A stretch of DNA of 64,000 nucleotides from Sphingobacteriaceae bacterium (GCA_016709575.1 JADJMM010000009.1:1-64000); one strand, 5' to 3'. Positions 1 through 9,340 are shown, numbered from the stretch's first letter. Numbers and translations are program-made. Notes: generated by a model not told the origin, from the sequence alone.

Positions 1-1727
1 GCCGGTGCTCACCAAACGGTTTTTGGGGGAGGTACAAGTTTCGGTGATGCGTTTTTAGTAAAATTTAATTCGGTAGGTGTGCGTCAATGGGGTTCTTATT
101 ATGGTGGTGCTGGAAATGATTATGGAGATGGATTATCCATTGACGGAGCTGGAAATATAATAATGACAGGAGTTACAGAGACTACGCTTGGTTCTGTAAT
201 TACTACAATGGGGGCTCATCAAACTACTTTTGGCGGAGGATTGAACGATGGTTTTGTTGTTAAATTTAGTCCTTCGGGTACTCGAATTTGGGGGAGTTAT
301 TACGGAGGAAGTGGAGATGATTATGCAAATGTTGCAGTAGCCGACGCATCTAACAATATTTACTTTACTGGTTATACTAGCTCTTCTAACGCCAATTCTA
401 TATCTACAGCAATAAGTCATCAAACAATTTATGGCGGAGGAACATACGACGGTTTTATTGTTTCTCTTGATGCTAATGGTAACAGACTTTGGGGGACTTA
501 TTATGGCGGTAATGGAGCCGACTATGCGGTTAATGTAATTAGTAATTCTAATAATCTATATATTGCTGGTAGTAGTTCATCTTCTATGGGCACAGCCATA
601 GCTACATCCGGCGTTTTTCAGTCAACTTATGGAGGGGGACTTTCTGATTGTTTTCTGCTAAAATTAAACACGTCAGGCGTCAGGCAATGGGCTACTTATT
701 ATGGAGGACTTGGCGCTGATGAATTTGGTTACTGTTCAATAAGCACATCGGGGGAGCTTTATTTGGCTGGTAGAACAACAAGCAGTTCTTCTAATACTTT
801 AATTGCATCATCTTGTGCTTATCAATCATCGTATGGTGGGGGTTCTTATGATGATTTTCTTGCAAAATTAACAAATAATGGTCAAAGACTTTGGGGAACA
901 TACTACGGTGGAGCAGGCACAGAGGATTCGCCTTGCTGTGTATGCGACCAATTTGAAATGTTTATTTATCTGGTCCCACAACGTCTCAAACGGGAACAGT
1001 TATCGCTTCATTCGGCTCTTATCAAGCTATTTATGGCGGTGGTAGTGCAGATTCTTATATTGCAGAAGTTTGATGGATGTATTCCAAGCAGTCCTTTAAA
1101 TACAACTCCTTTACAAAACATGACAATTTGTTCTGGAAACAACACGGTTCTCGGCGCGAGTTTAACATATAACCCAGACTGGTTTAATGTCCCAACTTGG
1201 GTGGAACTCCCATCTTTTCAGGAAATACATTTACAACTGGAAGTTTAATATCGAACACAACATATTTTATTGAAGAAAATTCTTGTGGTGTCGCTGCTCC
1301 AAGAACTGCTGTAAGTATTACAGTTCAAGTTTGCACGTACATTTCTGAGTCACAAGCAGTCGCTAACTCAATATTAATTTATCCAAATCCAACGAGTGAT
1401 TTTATTTATATTGAAAATAACGGTATTAATAGTTTCCAAATATTGAATGCGCTTGGCGAAATAGTAACGGAATTTATTACATCGAGTGACAAGATTATAG
1501 AAATAGATATTTCAGCATTATCGTCAGGTATTTATTTTGTAAAAGGAAAACGGCAAGATAGAACTTTTAGTGTAAAAATCCTGGTTCGAAATGAAAGTAA
1601 TAAAGGAACATTTACTAACGCCCATTTTGCAAGCACTTGTGTCGCTTTACTACGAAGGCAGAAGAATTTATTTTGGCGCCACAAAAGCTTACAAACACAA
1701 TCAGACAGAAAAAAAAACTGGTGCTAA
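1..1727 (+). pseudogene. SBBP-repeat beta-propeller protein with T9SS type A sorting domain, 5'-partial and frame-disrupted
   Basis: The reading frame is open from base 1, so the gene begins outside the window. It encodes tandem repeats of about 65 residues with the pattern W-G-[ST]-Y-Y-G-G...G-N-[IL]-Y-[IFL]-[AT]-G, typical of SBBP beta-propeller repeats in secreted Bacteroidota proteins. An Ig-like stretch follows, then a T9SS type A domain (IYPNPTSDF near 1379, GIYFVKGK near 1529). The frame changes three times: near 956-958 (one A too few), near 1068 (one base too many) and near 1195 (one base too few). Together these restore a multiple of three. After the usual end of the sorting domain (VKILVRNE) about 45 odd residues follow, and the stop TAA lies inside the GCTAAC box of the attC-like element at 1723. 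I infer a surface or secreted protein whose 3' end was rewritten by the adjoining cassette-like DNA. It could be a true pseudogene or carry assembly errors. Confidence 0.75.
1627..1694. repeat. Imperfect inverted repeat (possible decayed attC-like stem)
   Basis: Arms at 1627-1645 and 1676-1694 pair at about 15 of 19 positions around a 29-base loop. CTAACG lies shortly upstream at about 1614-1619. No matching GTTAG box follows, so if this is an attC-like site it has lost its right end. It overlaps the aberrant C-terminal tail of the upstream T9SS gene. A degenerate hairpin of another origin cannot be excluded. Confidence 0.4.
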
Positions 1728-1851
1728 CACGGGTTTGGCAAAGTGGCGGTTCAGTGCTCCGCAGACCCATTTGTGGTTAATCAAAGTTTGGTTCCCCGCA
1801 TCAACATTTGTGGTGAAAATCGCCACCTTCGCCAAGCCCGAAACCGTTAGC
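1723..1851 (+). repeat. attC-like recombination site (candidate 1)
   Basis: The 129-bp element starts with GCTAAC (1723-1728) and ends with GTTAGC (1846-1851). The arm at 1723-1748 pairs imperfectly with 1821-1851: the outer R-like boxes are perfectly complementary, an unpaired spacer follows (AC against GGTTT), then an inner L-like block (GGGTTTGGC against GCCAAGCCCG) and GTGGCG/CGCCAC. This outer box, unpaired spacer and inner box layout is what integron attC sites show. The R boxes deviate from the classical GTTRRRY in the sixth base. Both ends recur at 2563-2749. No integrase gene is in the window. Confidence 0.55.
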
Positions 1852-1871
1852 AGCAACCCTGACAAACAGAC

Positions 1872-2554
1872 GTGAAAGACACAAAATATAATATTGGGTT
1901 GACGCTAGCGATTTTAGCATTCATTGCTTGTTCGATTAGTTATTACTTAATAATATTCGGACTTCCAGTATTCTTAATTGGCGTTATTCTTATTTTCATT
2001 TCTAAAAAACCTATAAAGACAAAAATTCTTGCGACAGTTTTACCAATTGTGCTTTGGTTCCCGACGACCTTTTTATTTTATACTTCTATAACAAGACAAC
2101 TCCTGAGACTTATTTAATCCCAAAAGACTTTCAAGGGAAGTTTCGTGTAATTTATGGTGAGCAATGTGGACAAGACCCCAAAGAAGAAAATGGGCGGAGA
2201 GTTTTAGAAATTCCCAGTAGCGGAATATTAATCATAAAACCTAAGTTTGAAGCTGGCATAGTTAATAATGAATATTATTTCATTGACAAAGACGGACACA
2301 GAACCAAAACACAAGAGCTGTTCAAAGGCACTGGATTTGACGAAAGTAAAATTGGCGTCTTTCTCGATGGCACAGGAAATATTGGCGGACAAATGCCTGA
2401 CGGAAGTTTATCGAGTGAATCTCCTCTTGCTATTCATTTCAGCGACTATTACGTATGTAAAAATGACTCTGACCAATATGGTAATTCCAAAATTGAAAGT
2501 CGGTTTGACTCGTTGACTCACGCACAAGTTGACCAATGCAGGCGTAAGGACTAA
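1872..2554 (+). CDS. Membrane-anchored DUF6843-like protein, probable cassette gene (one frameshift)
   Basis: The gene starts at GTG 1872, only 20 bases after the first attC-like site, and ends 8 bases before the second, as cassette genes do. The N-terminal ~65 residues hold two hydrophobic segments (about 10-30 and 33-46, then 52-70). The rest is a soluble domain with IPKDFQGKFRVIYGE and GRRVLEIP...GILII, which I recognise as resembling DUF6843 proteins. The function of that family is unknown. The frame breaks at the T4 run near 2076-2079: adding one T joins TTFLF to LYFYNKTTPETYLIP and gives 227 residues. As sequenced, the two halves are a 81-residue product and a separate downstream frame. 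The break could be a consensus error or a real mutation. Confidence 0.6.
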
Positions 2555-2562
2555 GGGCAGCT

Positions 2563-2749
2563 GCTAACACGGGTCGTGGCGACAATTTTTCCTTTGCGCC
2601 TTCACGGGCATCGCGCGGACAAATTGCCCGCCGACGGCGGAACTTAAAACGCTAGCCTTAAGAAAGAGGTTCAAAATAAAATCATTATCTTTATTAAACA
2701 GTTTCTGGAAGCGCAAAGTAAAAACTGCGCCAGTCCCGAAACCGTTAGC
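2563..2749 (+). repeat. attC-like recombination site (candidate 2)
   Basis: The 187-bp element has the same ends as the one at 1723-1851: TGCTAACACGGGT at 2562-2574 and CCCGAAACCGTTAGC at 2735-2749. Inside the ends, GTGGCG near 2576 and GCGCCA near 2727 extend the pairing. The centre contains further GC-rich complementary blocks (for example 2618-2640). The two elements differ in their centres but share termini, as attC sites of one array do. The open frame on the other strand of this element (2564-2761) is a by-product of the palindrome. Confidence 0.55.
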
Positions 2750-2886
2750 CCCACCTTTCAATTACCCCCTCTTCTTTCCTGTTAACATTTACTAAAATTG
2801 TTAAAATGTGACCTGGTTTTGTTCCTTATCGGGATTATTGGCATTTACCGTTTAAGCTTATGTGTATCTTCCTTAAAAATAGTAAC

Positions 2887-3602
2887 ATGAAAAAATTATT
2901 TACACTTATTCTGCTTTTGGTTTTTGCTTTGGGATATTCTCAAAGCACAACAGGCTATTACGAATGGTTAGTGCGCGGTGAGATTAAAAAAGAAAAATTA
3001 AGCACTGCAAAGAAATGACCGACCTTATTCCTAATTATCCTAAAAACTATTTTGGGAATATAGTTAATTATGTATCTGTAGAAATTTCCGGTATCTGCGA
3101 TGGAAAACCAATAAGCTCTGTAAGTAAAAATGAAACGCTCACATCAGAACAAAAAAGTATCTTAAATACGGCTGACTTCGGTACTGAGTTAACTTTAAAA
3201 ATAAAATTTTCTTACAAAGATTCTGCTAACGATGTTTATGGTACAGGTGGAAGAATAAAAGAACTAACACCTTTAGCGATTGCAGTAATGCCTGACATAG
3301 AAGCCCAATATCCGGGCGGAAACCATATTATTACTGCTTATCTTAAAGATCATGTGATTAAACAAATTTCTGATACGGGAGCCTTGAAAAAAATTATGGA
3401 TGCAATAATTGATTTTACTATTGATGAAGAGGGTAAGGTTGTTGGCGCTAAAATTGTACGGTCGTCGAGAGATTCGAAAATTGACGAACTATTATTAGAG
3501 GCAACTAACAACATGCCAAAATGGATTCCGGCACAAAACGCGAATGGTGTAAAAGTTAAACAAACGTTTAGTTTTCCTACTCGCAGAAATGCCGGTTGCT
3601 AA
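2887..3602 (+). CDS. TonB-family C-terminal domain protein, secreted (one frameshift)
   Basis: ATG 2887 begins a clear signal peptide (MKKLFTLILLLVFALGYSQS). The frame stops after about 43 codons and continues in another frame from about 3012. One A missing from the AAA run before 3015 explains this, and repair gives 238 residues. The C-terminal ~95 residues (VMPDIEAQYPGG...IDFTIDEEGKVVGAKIVRSS...MPKWIPAQNANGVKVKQTFSFP) match the TonB C-terminal domain common in periplasmic Bacteroidota proteins. The middle region is not recognised. Unlike a canonical TonB it has a cleavable signal and no Pro-rich linker, so energy coupling to outer-membrane receptors is not assured. The gene is followed 15 bases later by a cytochrome-like lipoprotein gene. 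Confidence 0.65.
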
Positions 3603-3617
3603 AATTTAATTTATTCG

Positions 3618-4049
3618 ATGAAAACTAAAATTACAATACTCGCACTTACAACTATTATTGTTGCAGCTTGTCACACTTCTAAAAAAACGACAACGAGCAC
3701 TAATGTTGCAACAACTTCAACCGAAGCGGTTCCTGCAGCAACGGTTGCAACTGCTCCTGCGGTAGTAGCAAAACCCGCTAACGGCATTTACGAGCCGGGA
3801 GCCGAAGAACTAAAAGCCATTCAAGCGCGACACAGCGATGTTACTTTAGATAAATTAAAACAAGGTTATATTTTATATGCTTATAGCGCATGCATTTCTT
3901 GTCACCCTGCGCAAAACATTTATAACTACGACGAAATGAAATGGCAGTTTATTATGAGTGATATGGCTTACAGGGCCAAACTAACGCCCGATCAAAAAGA
4001 TGCTGTTCTTAAATATGTTCTCGCTATAAAAGCAAGTAAACCAAAATAA
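3618..4049 (+). CDS. c-type cytochrome-like lipoprotein
   Basis: This 143-residue protein starts with a lipoprotein signal (MKTKITILALTTIIVAACHT, lipobox Cys about residue 18). A low-complexity Thr/Ala/Val linker follows, then a small domain with one CISCH motif (C-x-x-C-H, about residue 93), the covalent haem c attachment signature. Met residues suited to be a distal ligand occur downstream (WQFIMSDMAYRAKLT). I infer a single-haem cytochrome anchored in a periplasm-facing membrane, perhaps an electron carrier. It sits between the TonB-domain gene and another lipoprotein gene with gaps of 15 and 7 bases, suggesting co-transcription. The haem motif is clear but the family is not pinned down. 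Confidence 0.65.
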   Translation: MKTKITILALTTIIVAACHTSKKTTTSTNVATTSTEAVPAATVATAPAVVAKPANGIYEPGAEELKAIQARHSDVTLDKLKQGYILYAYSACISCHPAQNIYNYDEMKWQFIMSDMAYRAKLTPDQKDAVLKYVLAIKASKPK

Positions 4050-4056
4050 ATTCATC

Positions 4057-4701
4057 ATGAAAACAATTATCAAACTATCTTTTATTATTGCGCTTATTGT
4101 TTTTGCATGTAGTAAATCGAATACTGAAGCGGGTATTATAGATTCAAATACTGAATTAGATTCAAACAGAAGTAGCGTAACCTTTATTAAAGGAAATTAT
4201 AAAATTGATTCTGCTATTATAACTAAAAACTTAAATAAAAAACGTTTAATTTCTAATCTTGAAACTAAACAGTTAAGCGAGAAAAAAACAATACAGGAGG
4301 TTCCTGCTTTTATAAAAGATTTTTTAACCGCGGTTTCGAGCCACAAAAAATTTGATATGGTAAATCTAGGCGAAGACTGGAAATCGGGTATTACTAATTA
4401 CGGACATATAGTTTATAAGAAAGTTTACGATCCAAACAAAAAAGATTCTGTTTTAATCATGTCGGGCGACGGCGCTATTCTTCCCGATAAACAATTAATT
4501 TATTTTGGACTTGGTGATGGTGTGGCCTTATTATCTTACTTTCGTGGTGGATTTGGGGCTTTGCAAAATGTTATTATGATAGAATTTAAAAACGAAACCG
4601 TGACTGATTTTTGGTTCGGAAGTGTTTTTGAAGGAAGTATTAAAACTAAAAATGATATTCTAAAAAACGTAAAGCGGGCTCCAAGAAATAACGGGTGTTA
4701 A
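4057..4701 (+). CDS. Hypothetical lipoprotein
   Basis: This 214-residue protein has a lipoprotein signal (MKTIIKLSFIIALIVFACSK, Cys about residue 18). The rest is soluble, Lys/Asn-rich at first, with a globular second half (about residues 85-195) that contains VNLGEDWKSGITNYGHIVYKK and a Gly-rich LGDGVALLSYFRGGFG segment. I do not recognise a family. It is 7 bases downstream of the cytochrome-like gene and 15 bases upstream of a methyltransferase gene on the same strand, so it is probably in the same transcription unit. No function is assigned. Confidence 0.6.
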   Translation: MKTIIKLSFIIALIVFACSKSNTEAGIIDSNTELDSNRSSVTFIKGNYKIDSAIITKNLNKKRLISNLETKQLSEKKTIQEVPAFIKDFLTAVSSHKKFDMVNLGEDWKSGITNYGHIVYKKVYDPNKKDSVLIMSGDGAILPDKQLIYFGLGDGVALLSYFRGGFGALQNVIMIEFKNETVTDFWFGSVFEGSIKTKNDILKNVKRAPRNNGC

Positions 4702-4716
4702 TTTCATGCGCTTTAA

Positions 4717-5349
4717 ATGGATAAATCAAAAATAGCTGTAGATATTTTTAATAAACACGCTAATCTGTACCAAACTAAATTTATGGACGTGAGTTTGTAT
4801 CACGCTTCTTTCGATTTTTTTTGTGATTCGATAAAAAAACAAAATGCCGAAGTTTTAGAATTAGCCTGTGGTCCCGGCAACATCACTAAATATTTATTAA
4901 TCAAACGTCCGGATTTAAAACTTCTAGGAACAGATTTAGCACCCAATATGATTGAGCTCGCTAAACAAAATAATCCCTCTGCTGCTTTTGAAATATTGGA
5001 TAGCAGAAAAATTACTTCCCTCAATAAAAATTACGATGCCATCATGTGCGGTTTCTGTCTGCCTTATTTATCGAAAGAAGAAACGATTCAATTAATTGAA
5101 GACGCATACAAAATATTAAATCCAGGAGGTCTCATTTACATAAGCACCATGGAAGACGATTATTCGAAATCCGGATTACGTAAAGGAAGTCAGGGTGATG
5201 AAATATTTATGCATTACTATCTTGAAAAAGATTTAAGCGAACCGCTTATTAAAAACGGCTTTCAAATAAATCATGTTAGTCGCGTAAAATCTGAAATGAC
5301 CGACGGAAGTGTGGTGACGGATTTAATTCTTATTGCAGAGAAAATTTAA
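4717..5349 (+). CDS. Class I SAM-dependent methyltransferase
   Basis: The 210-residue protein has the SAM-binding motif I as VLELACGPGNITKYLL (about residues 45-60), an acidic residue at the end of strand 2 (LLGTDLAPNMIELAKQ) and motif IV-like YDAIMCGFCLPYL, followed by IL(N)PGGLIYIST. This is a Rossmann-fold class I methyltransferase of the small-molecule type; the substrate cannot be inferred. It is last in a same-strand run from 3618 and its stop overlaps by 4 bases the stop of the convergent thioredoxin-like gene, leaving no room for a separate terminator. Confidence 0.8.
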   Translation: MDKSKIAVDIFNKHANLYQTKFMDVSLYHASFDFFCDSIKKQNAEVLELACGPGNITKYLLIKRPDLKLLGTDLAPNMIELAKQNNPSAAFEILDSRKITSLNKNYDAIMCGFCLPYLSKEETIQLIEDAYKILNPGGLIYISTMEDDYSKSGLRKGSQGDEIFMHYYLEKDLSEPLIKNGFQINHVSRVKSEMTDGSVVTDLILIAEKI

Positions 5350-5867
5350 TTTTTCTTAGCTTCTTCTTTTTTCTCGTAAGTTTTTGGGTCTAATGCCGCT
5401 GGCGACCACTGATTAAAAAAATCTAATACTTGTTCGGTACCGTGTCCTTTGCCTGATTCCAAATAACCGCTGCTTTGTGTATGTAAACGATTTCCTTTTC
5501 CATCGAGCACAACAAACACAGGAAAGCCGAATCGCTGAGGATATCCTAAGGAAGCGAGAACGTCTTCGTTTTTATTTTCTTTGCTATAATTTAAATGATA
5601 CGTGATATAATTTTTTTCGAGTGCTGTTTTTAAAGTATCGTTGCCGTTTACTTTATCGTTAAAACGAATGCACCATACGCACCAATTTCCGCCAATTTGT
5701 AATAACACATGTTTGCCTTCTTTACCCGCTTTTTCTATTGCGGCTTTGATATCTGCTTTTGCGTCCGCTTCAGGGTGATAAATTTTTGGTTTGGCGGCGG
5801 CCTCAGTTTGTGAAAAGCTTGTTCCTAAAACGAAAAAGCTAAATAAACACGTTAATATTACTCTCAT
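5346..5867 (-). CDS. Secreted thioredoxin-like protein
   Basis: The 173-residue protein has a signal peptide (MRVILTCLFSFFVLGTSFSQ). A thioredoxin-like domain with the redox motif W-C-V-W-C in GGNWCVWCIRF lies at about residues 58-70, and a cis-Pro-type segment FGFPVFVVLDGKG at about 113-125. The arrangement resembles the thioredoxin_7/DUF255-like group, often involved in periplasmic disulfide or stress functions. The N-terminal helix (AKADIKAAIEKAGKEGKHVLLQ) is typical of that group. It is encoded alone on the minus strand. The fold is convincing; the partner protein is unknown. Confidence 0.8.
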   Translation of the reverse strand: MRVILTCLFSFFVLGTSFSQTEAAAKPKIYHPEADAKADIKAAIEKAGKEGKHVLLQIGGNWCVWCIRFNDKVNGNDTLKTALEKNYITYHLNYSKENKNEDVLASLGYPQRFGFPVFVVLDGKGNRLHTQSSGYLESGKGHGTEQVLDFFNQWSPAALDPKTYEKKEEAKKN

Positions 5868-5970
5868 TATTTGAATTTTTAGTATCTAAAGATAGCTTTT
5901 AATTTTTAATCCTGTATGTTTGTTTAGCAGCTAAGAATGATTATTTTTACTAAACACAAAACTTAACGTC

Positions 5971-6497
5971 ATGAAAAAACTATTTTTTTAAGCATCGCTT
6001 TATGTTTGTCGCTTTTAACTTTTAGCCAAGCCGAAAAATTAAATCAGTTAGATGAAAAAGGTAAAAAGCATGGGAAGTGGATTGTTTATCTTGATAACAA
6101 TTGGGATAAATTGAAAGACAGCACAAAAGCTGTTTATTATCGCTATAATTATTTCGATCACGGCACGAGTTTATATCCAATGGGCCCTTGCGGTAAAAAG
6201 GGATGGAAATTAGAAAGTCCGCAAGGCGCTACTTCAAAATTTTTAAATGGAGAATATAAATGGTACGATAAAAAAGGCGGCTTGTCGTCGGTTCATGTTT
6301 TAAAAGACGGTCATTATGTTTCGTGTAAAGAATATTATCCTACAGGAGAACTAAATCAACATTTCGATTACACAAAAAAATGCAAAGGCGAAACTCATGG
6401 CTGGGGTGTTTTCATTTATGATAAAACCGGCAAGCTTATTATGACTAGCTGGATGTGTCGCGATAAAGATGGTGTTTGGCCGGCAACAAAGGGTTAA
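5971..6497 (+). CDS. Secreted MORN/YwqK-like repeat protein (one frameshift)
   Basis: ATG 5971 opens MKKLFF and stops. In the next frame the sequence reads FLSIALCLSLLTFSQ, the rest of a perfect signal peptide. One T missing from the T7 run at 5983-5989 explains the break, and repair gives 175 residues. The mature part has short repeats such as GKKHGKWIVYL, LNGEYKWYDKKGGL and GELNQHFDYTKKCKGETHGWG, resembling MORN/YwqK repeats. Two or three Cys residues (PCGKKG, VSCKEY, KKCKGE) may form disulfides. Function unknown. Because the run lies in the signal peptide it could in principle switch expression by slippage, but many similar lesions elsewhere make an assembly error more likely. Confidence 0.6.
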
Positions 6498-6509
6498 TTA
6501 ATAGGTAAG

Positions 6510-7074
6510 ATGAAGAAAATAACACTCCTGATTTTAATTTCGTTTATCTTACAAATAAACTTTTTACAAGCTCAAAAAATCGACAGCCTTTTAAAGAAAG
6601 CGCATTTCGAATTAAGTTTCGGACAGTCCTTACTTTTCATTTCCAGCAGTAAACAAATTAATTTAAGAAACGAGTCGGCTATTGTTGTTCCCACAAATTC
6701 GATTTTATTTTTTATTGAATTGCGCCCAACAAAAATTATACGCTTTCCTACATTCTTTAATTTACCAACCGAAACAAAACAGTTTTTAGTTAACGGTCAG
6801 TTAATAAACGAAAGGGGCCTCACCAACTTTCGGCGCGGGCGTTGAATTCAGGTTGTTTCAAATTAAAATTGACGAGCGCTCGAAATTAGATTTTGAAATT
6901 GGTCCGCTTGCCAGTTTTATTTTTGATAAAAACAATGTTGTAAAAGTAGCGCCCATCGTTGCAGGAAGACTTCGTATTAGACGGGGGGAGAATTTTGTAA
7001 TGTATTTTGGCGGCAGTTATTCATTTGGTATTGATGCTTTAGGCCTTTTATACGGAACAGGAACTATATTTTAA
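6510..7074 (+). CDS. Secreted protein, outer-membrane-barrel-like (one frameshift)
   Basis: This begins 12 bases after the MORN-like gene with a signal peptide (MKKITLLILISFILQINFLQAQ). The frame breaks at the GGGG run near 6814-6817. Removing one G joins NER to ASPTFGAGVEFRLFQIKI and gives a 187-residue protein ending MYFGGSYSFGIDALGLLYGTGTIF. The alternating hydrophobic strands with aromatic/Gly turns and the terminal Phe suggest a small outer-membrane beta-barrel, but I recognise no family. It is followed 2 bases later by a lipoprotein gene, so 5971-7499 is probably one transcript. Confidence 0.5.
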
Positions 7075-7076
7075 TT

Positions 7077-7499
7077 ATGAGAGCTTTAATTTTACTTTTT
7101 ATCGCTATTACTCTTTTCTCTTGCGGAAGAAGACACGACCCCAACGAAACAAAATTAAATTTAGAATATCTGGATAAAGAAATTAACGAGCGAACCTTGG
7201 TGTTAAGTAAAGACACTTCATTTTCATCAGAACTAAACACCATTCGAAAAGAAGTGGATAATTTAAAGTGGCTTACCGTTGATATCGAAAATATTAATGC
7301 TTCCATTGTGAAATCCAATCAATACTTTACAGAAGCTTCTAAAAAATATAATGTCGACACCGCCGGATTTATAATTTTGTACAAAGGCGTTCCGCTTCAG
7401 GACATTGTGAATTTTATTAAGAAAAATCATCTCAACCTTCTTAACAAAATAATTATCGAGCGAAATAAAAACGGCGATTTAATGTACACCGCACAATAA
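7077..7499 (+). CDS. Hypothetical lipoprotein
   Basis: The 140-residue protein starts with MRALILLFIAITLFSCGRRH, a lipoprotein signal with the Cys at about residue 16. The mature part is predicted helical and charged (LDKEINERTLVLSKDTSF...LKWLTVDIENINASIV), perhaps coiled coil, with no family I recognise. It lies 2 bases after the barrel-like gene and 50 bases before the phosphatase gene. Confidence 0.55.
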   Translation: MRALILLFIAITLFSCGRRHDPNETKLNLEYLDKEINERTLVLSKDTSFSSELNTIRKEVDNLKWLTVDIENINASIVKSNQYFTEASKKYNVDTAGFIILYKGVPLQDIVNFIKKNHLNLLNKIIIERNKNGDLMYTAQ

Positions 7500-7549
7500 A
7501 CGCCTTGCCGAGGTCGAATAAAATTTTTATCTTAACCTTTTATTTTAAA

Positions 7550-9340
7550 ATGCGCGCGCTACTTTTTTTCCTAATTATATCTGTTTCTTTTCTTAAAGCA
7601 CAAACGCTTGTAAAGGGTCCGTACCTACAAGTGGGCACACCAAACAGTATTATTATTCGCTGGGAAACAAACGTTGCGACTGATAGTCGCGTTGAGTATG
7701 GAACGAGCGCAACGGCATTAAGTTCTTCTACAACAAGCGCCGCAATTGATACAACACACATTTTAAAAATCACAGGGCTTCTTCCTTTTACAAAATATTT
7801 TTATTCGGTGGGAACAAGTACTGGAGTAATTCAAGGTGATACAAATAATTATTTTGTAACCTCTCCTCTTCCTGGTACCGAGGGAAAATATCGTTTTTGG
7901 ATTAATGGTGATTGTGGAAATCTATCTTTAAATCAAGCCAACTGTAAAGCGCAATACAATTTATATAACGGTAATCGTTTAACCAACGGCTGGTTATTGT
8001 TAGGCGATAACGCCTATTACTACGGAACTAATTACGAGTACAACACAGAATTTTTTGCGGTGTATCAACCCGATATTATGAAACACTCTGTGCTTTGGCC
8101 CACGCCAGGAAATCACGATTATGATAATGGAGCAACAAAAACACCAACCGTTCCTTACTTCACTATTTTCTCAACGCCAACAGCTGCAGAGGCCGGTGGT
8201 TTTGCTTCGGGAACAAAGCGGTATTATTCTTACGATTATGGTAACGTCCATTTTATGGCGTTAGATTCTTATGGCGTTGATGGTAACTTAAAAATGTATG
8301 ATACTTTAAGCACACAAGCTTTATGGGTAAAACAAGATTTAGCGGCTAACACTAAAAAATGGACTGTTGCGTATTGGCATCATCCGCCTTATACAATGGG
8401 TTCTCATAATTCCGATACAGAGTTAGATTTAGATTCGGTGCGCGTCAATTTTATTCGAATTCTCGAACGCGCGGGTGTTGATTTAATTTTATGCGGACAT
8501 AGTCACTCTTACGAACGATCAAAATTAATGCGTGGGCATTATGGTAATGAAGCGTCGTTTGTTTCTTCGGTTCACAATCTCGACACTTCAACGGCATTAT
8601 ATAATGGCTCGGTAAATTCTTGTCCGTATTTAAAAGACACTATTAATAAAAAAGCAGGAACTGTTTATGTTGTTGCGGGTTCGGGTGGATGGATTGGTCC
8701 AAATCAAACTTCTTTTCCGCATAGCGCCATGTATTTTTCAGACGCAACAAATGGAGGAACGGCTGTTTTAGATATTGAAGCTAATCGTTTAGATTTAAAA
8801 TGGCTTTGTGCCGATGGTCTTATCCGTGATAATTTCACCATTTTTAAAAACGTAAATAAAATAAGTTCATTTACAATAACACCAACACAAACCATTTCTC
8901 TTAACGCCTCTTGGCCCGGAAATTATGTTTGGAGTAATTTGGATACTTTACGGACGACAAGTGTTAGTCCGAGTACAAATACAACCTATTGGGTAAAAGA
9001 TAAATTTAATTGTGTGGTCGATACCTTTAACGTTTTTATTTCGCCGGTTGGGGTTAAAGAACTTTCTCTTAAAAATGATCAAACGCTTTTATTGTATCCG
9101 AATCCCACAAAAGAAAATATTATTTTAAAGTTATCTCTAAAAGAAAAAACAGATGTAGGCATGAAACTATTTTCATCTGAAGGGAAATTGCTTAAAGACT
9201 ATGAGCCGACAGATTTTCCAGCAGGTGAAAATAATATTTCGGTGTGGATGACAGATTTGAAATTACAATCCGGTATTTATTTTTTACAAGTCAATTTTAA
9301 TGGTGTAAGTCTGACGGATAAGTTTATTATCACGAAATAA
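7550..9340 (+). CDS. Secreted purple acid phosphatase-like metallophosphoesterase with T9SS type A sorting domain
   Basis: I chose ATG 7550 because it starts directly at a signal peptide (MRALLFFLIISVSFLKAQ); an in-frame TTG at 7505 only adds residues before it. The order is: fibronectin-like N-terminal domain of purple acid phosphatases (KGPYLQ...IIIRWET), then a metallophosphoesterase domain with metal-ligand motifs NGDCGN (~118), GDNAYYY (~151), GNHDY (~186), HHPPY (~276) and CGHSHSYER (~314), and a C-terminal sorting domain (LLYPNPTKENI...SGIYFLQVNF, from ~510). The first two motifs approximate GDxG and GDxxY of the family. It should release phosphate from organic esters outside the cell after T9SS export. 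A bidirectional terminator follows. Confidence 0.85.
   Translation: MRALLFFLIISVSFLKAQTLVKGPYLQVGTPNSIIIRWETNVATDSRVEYGTSATALSSSTTSAAIDTTHILKITGLLPFTKYFYSVGTSTGVIQGDTNNYFVTSPLPGTEGKYRFWINGDCGNLSLNQANCKAQYNLYNGNRLTNGWLLLGDNAYYYGTNYEYNTEFFAVYQPDIMKHSVLWPTPGNHDYDNGATKTPTVPYFTIFSTPTAAEAGGFASGTKRYYSYDYGNVHFMALDSYGVDGNLKMYDTLSTQALWVKQDLAANTKKWTVAYWHHPPYTMGSHNSDTELDLDSVRVNFIRILERAGVDLILCGHSHSYERSKLMRGHYGNEASFVSSVHNLDTSTALYNGSVNSCPYLKDTINKKAGTVYVVAGSGGWIGPNQTSFPHSAMYFSDATNGGTAVLDIEANRLDLKWLCADGLIRDNFTIFKNVNKISSFTITPTQTISLNASWPGNYVWSNLDTLRTTSVSPSTNTTYWVKDKFNCVVDTFNVFISPVGVKELSLKNDQTLLLYPNPTKENIILKLSLKEKTDVGMKLFSSEGKLLKDYEPTDFPAGENNISVWMTDLKLQSGIYFLQVNFNGVSLTDKFIITK

Noticed and set aside
2564..2761. 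Open frame on the minus strand inside the second attC-like element
   Set aside because: It is created by the palindromic sequence and has no protein-like composition.
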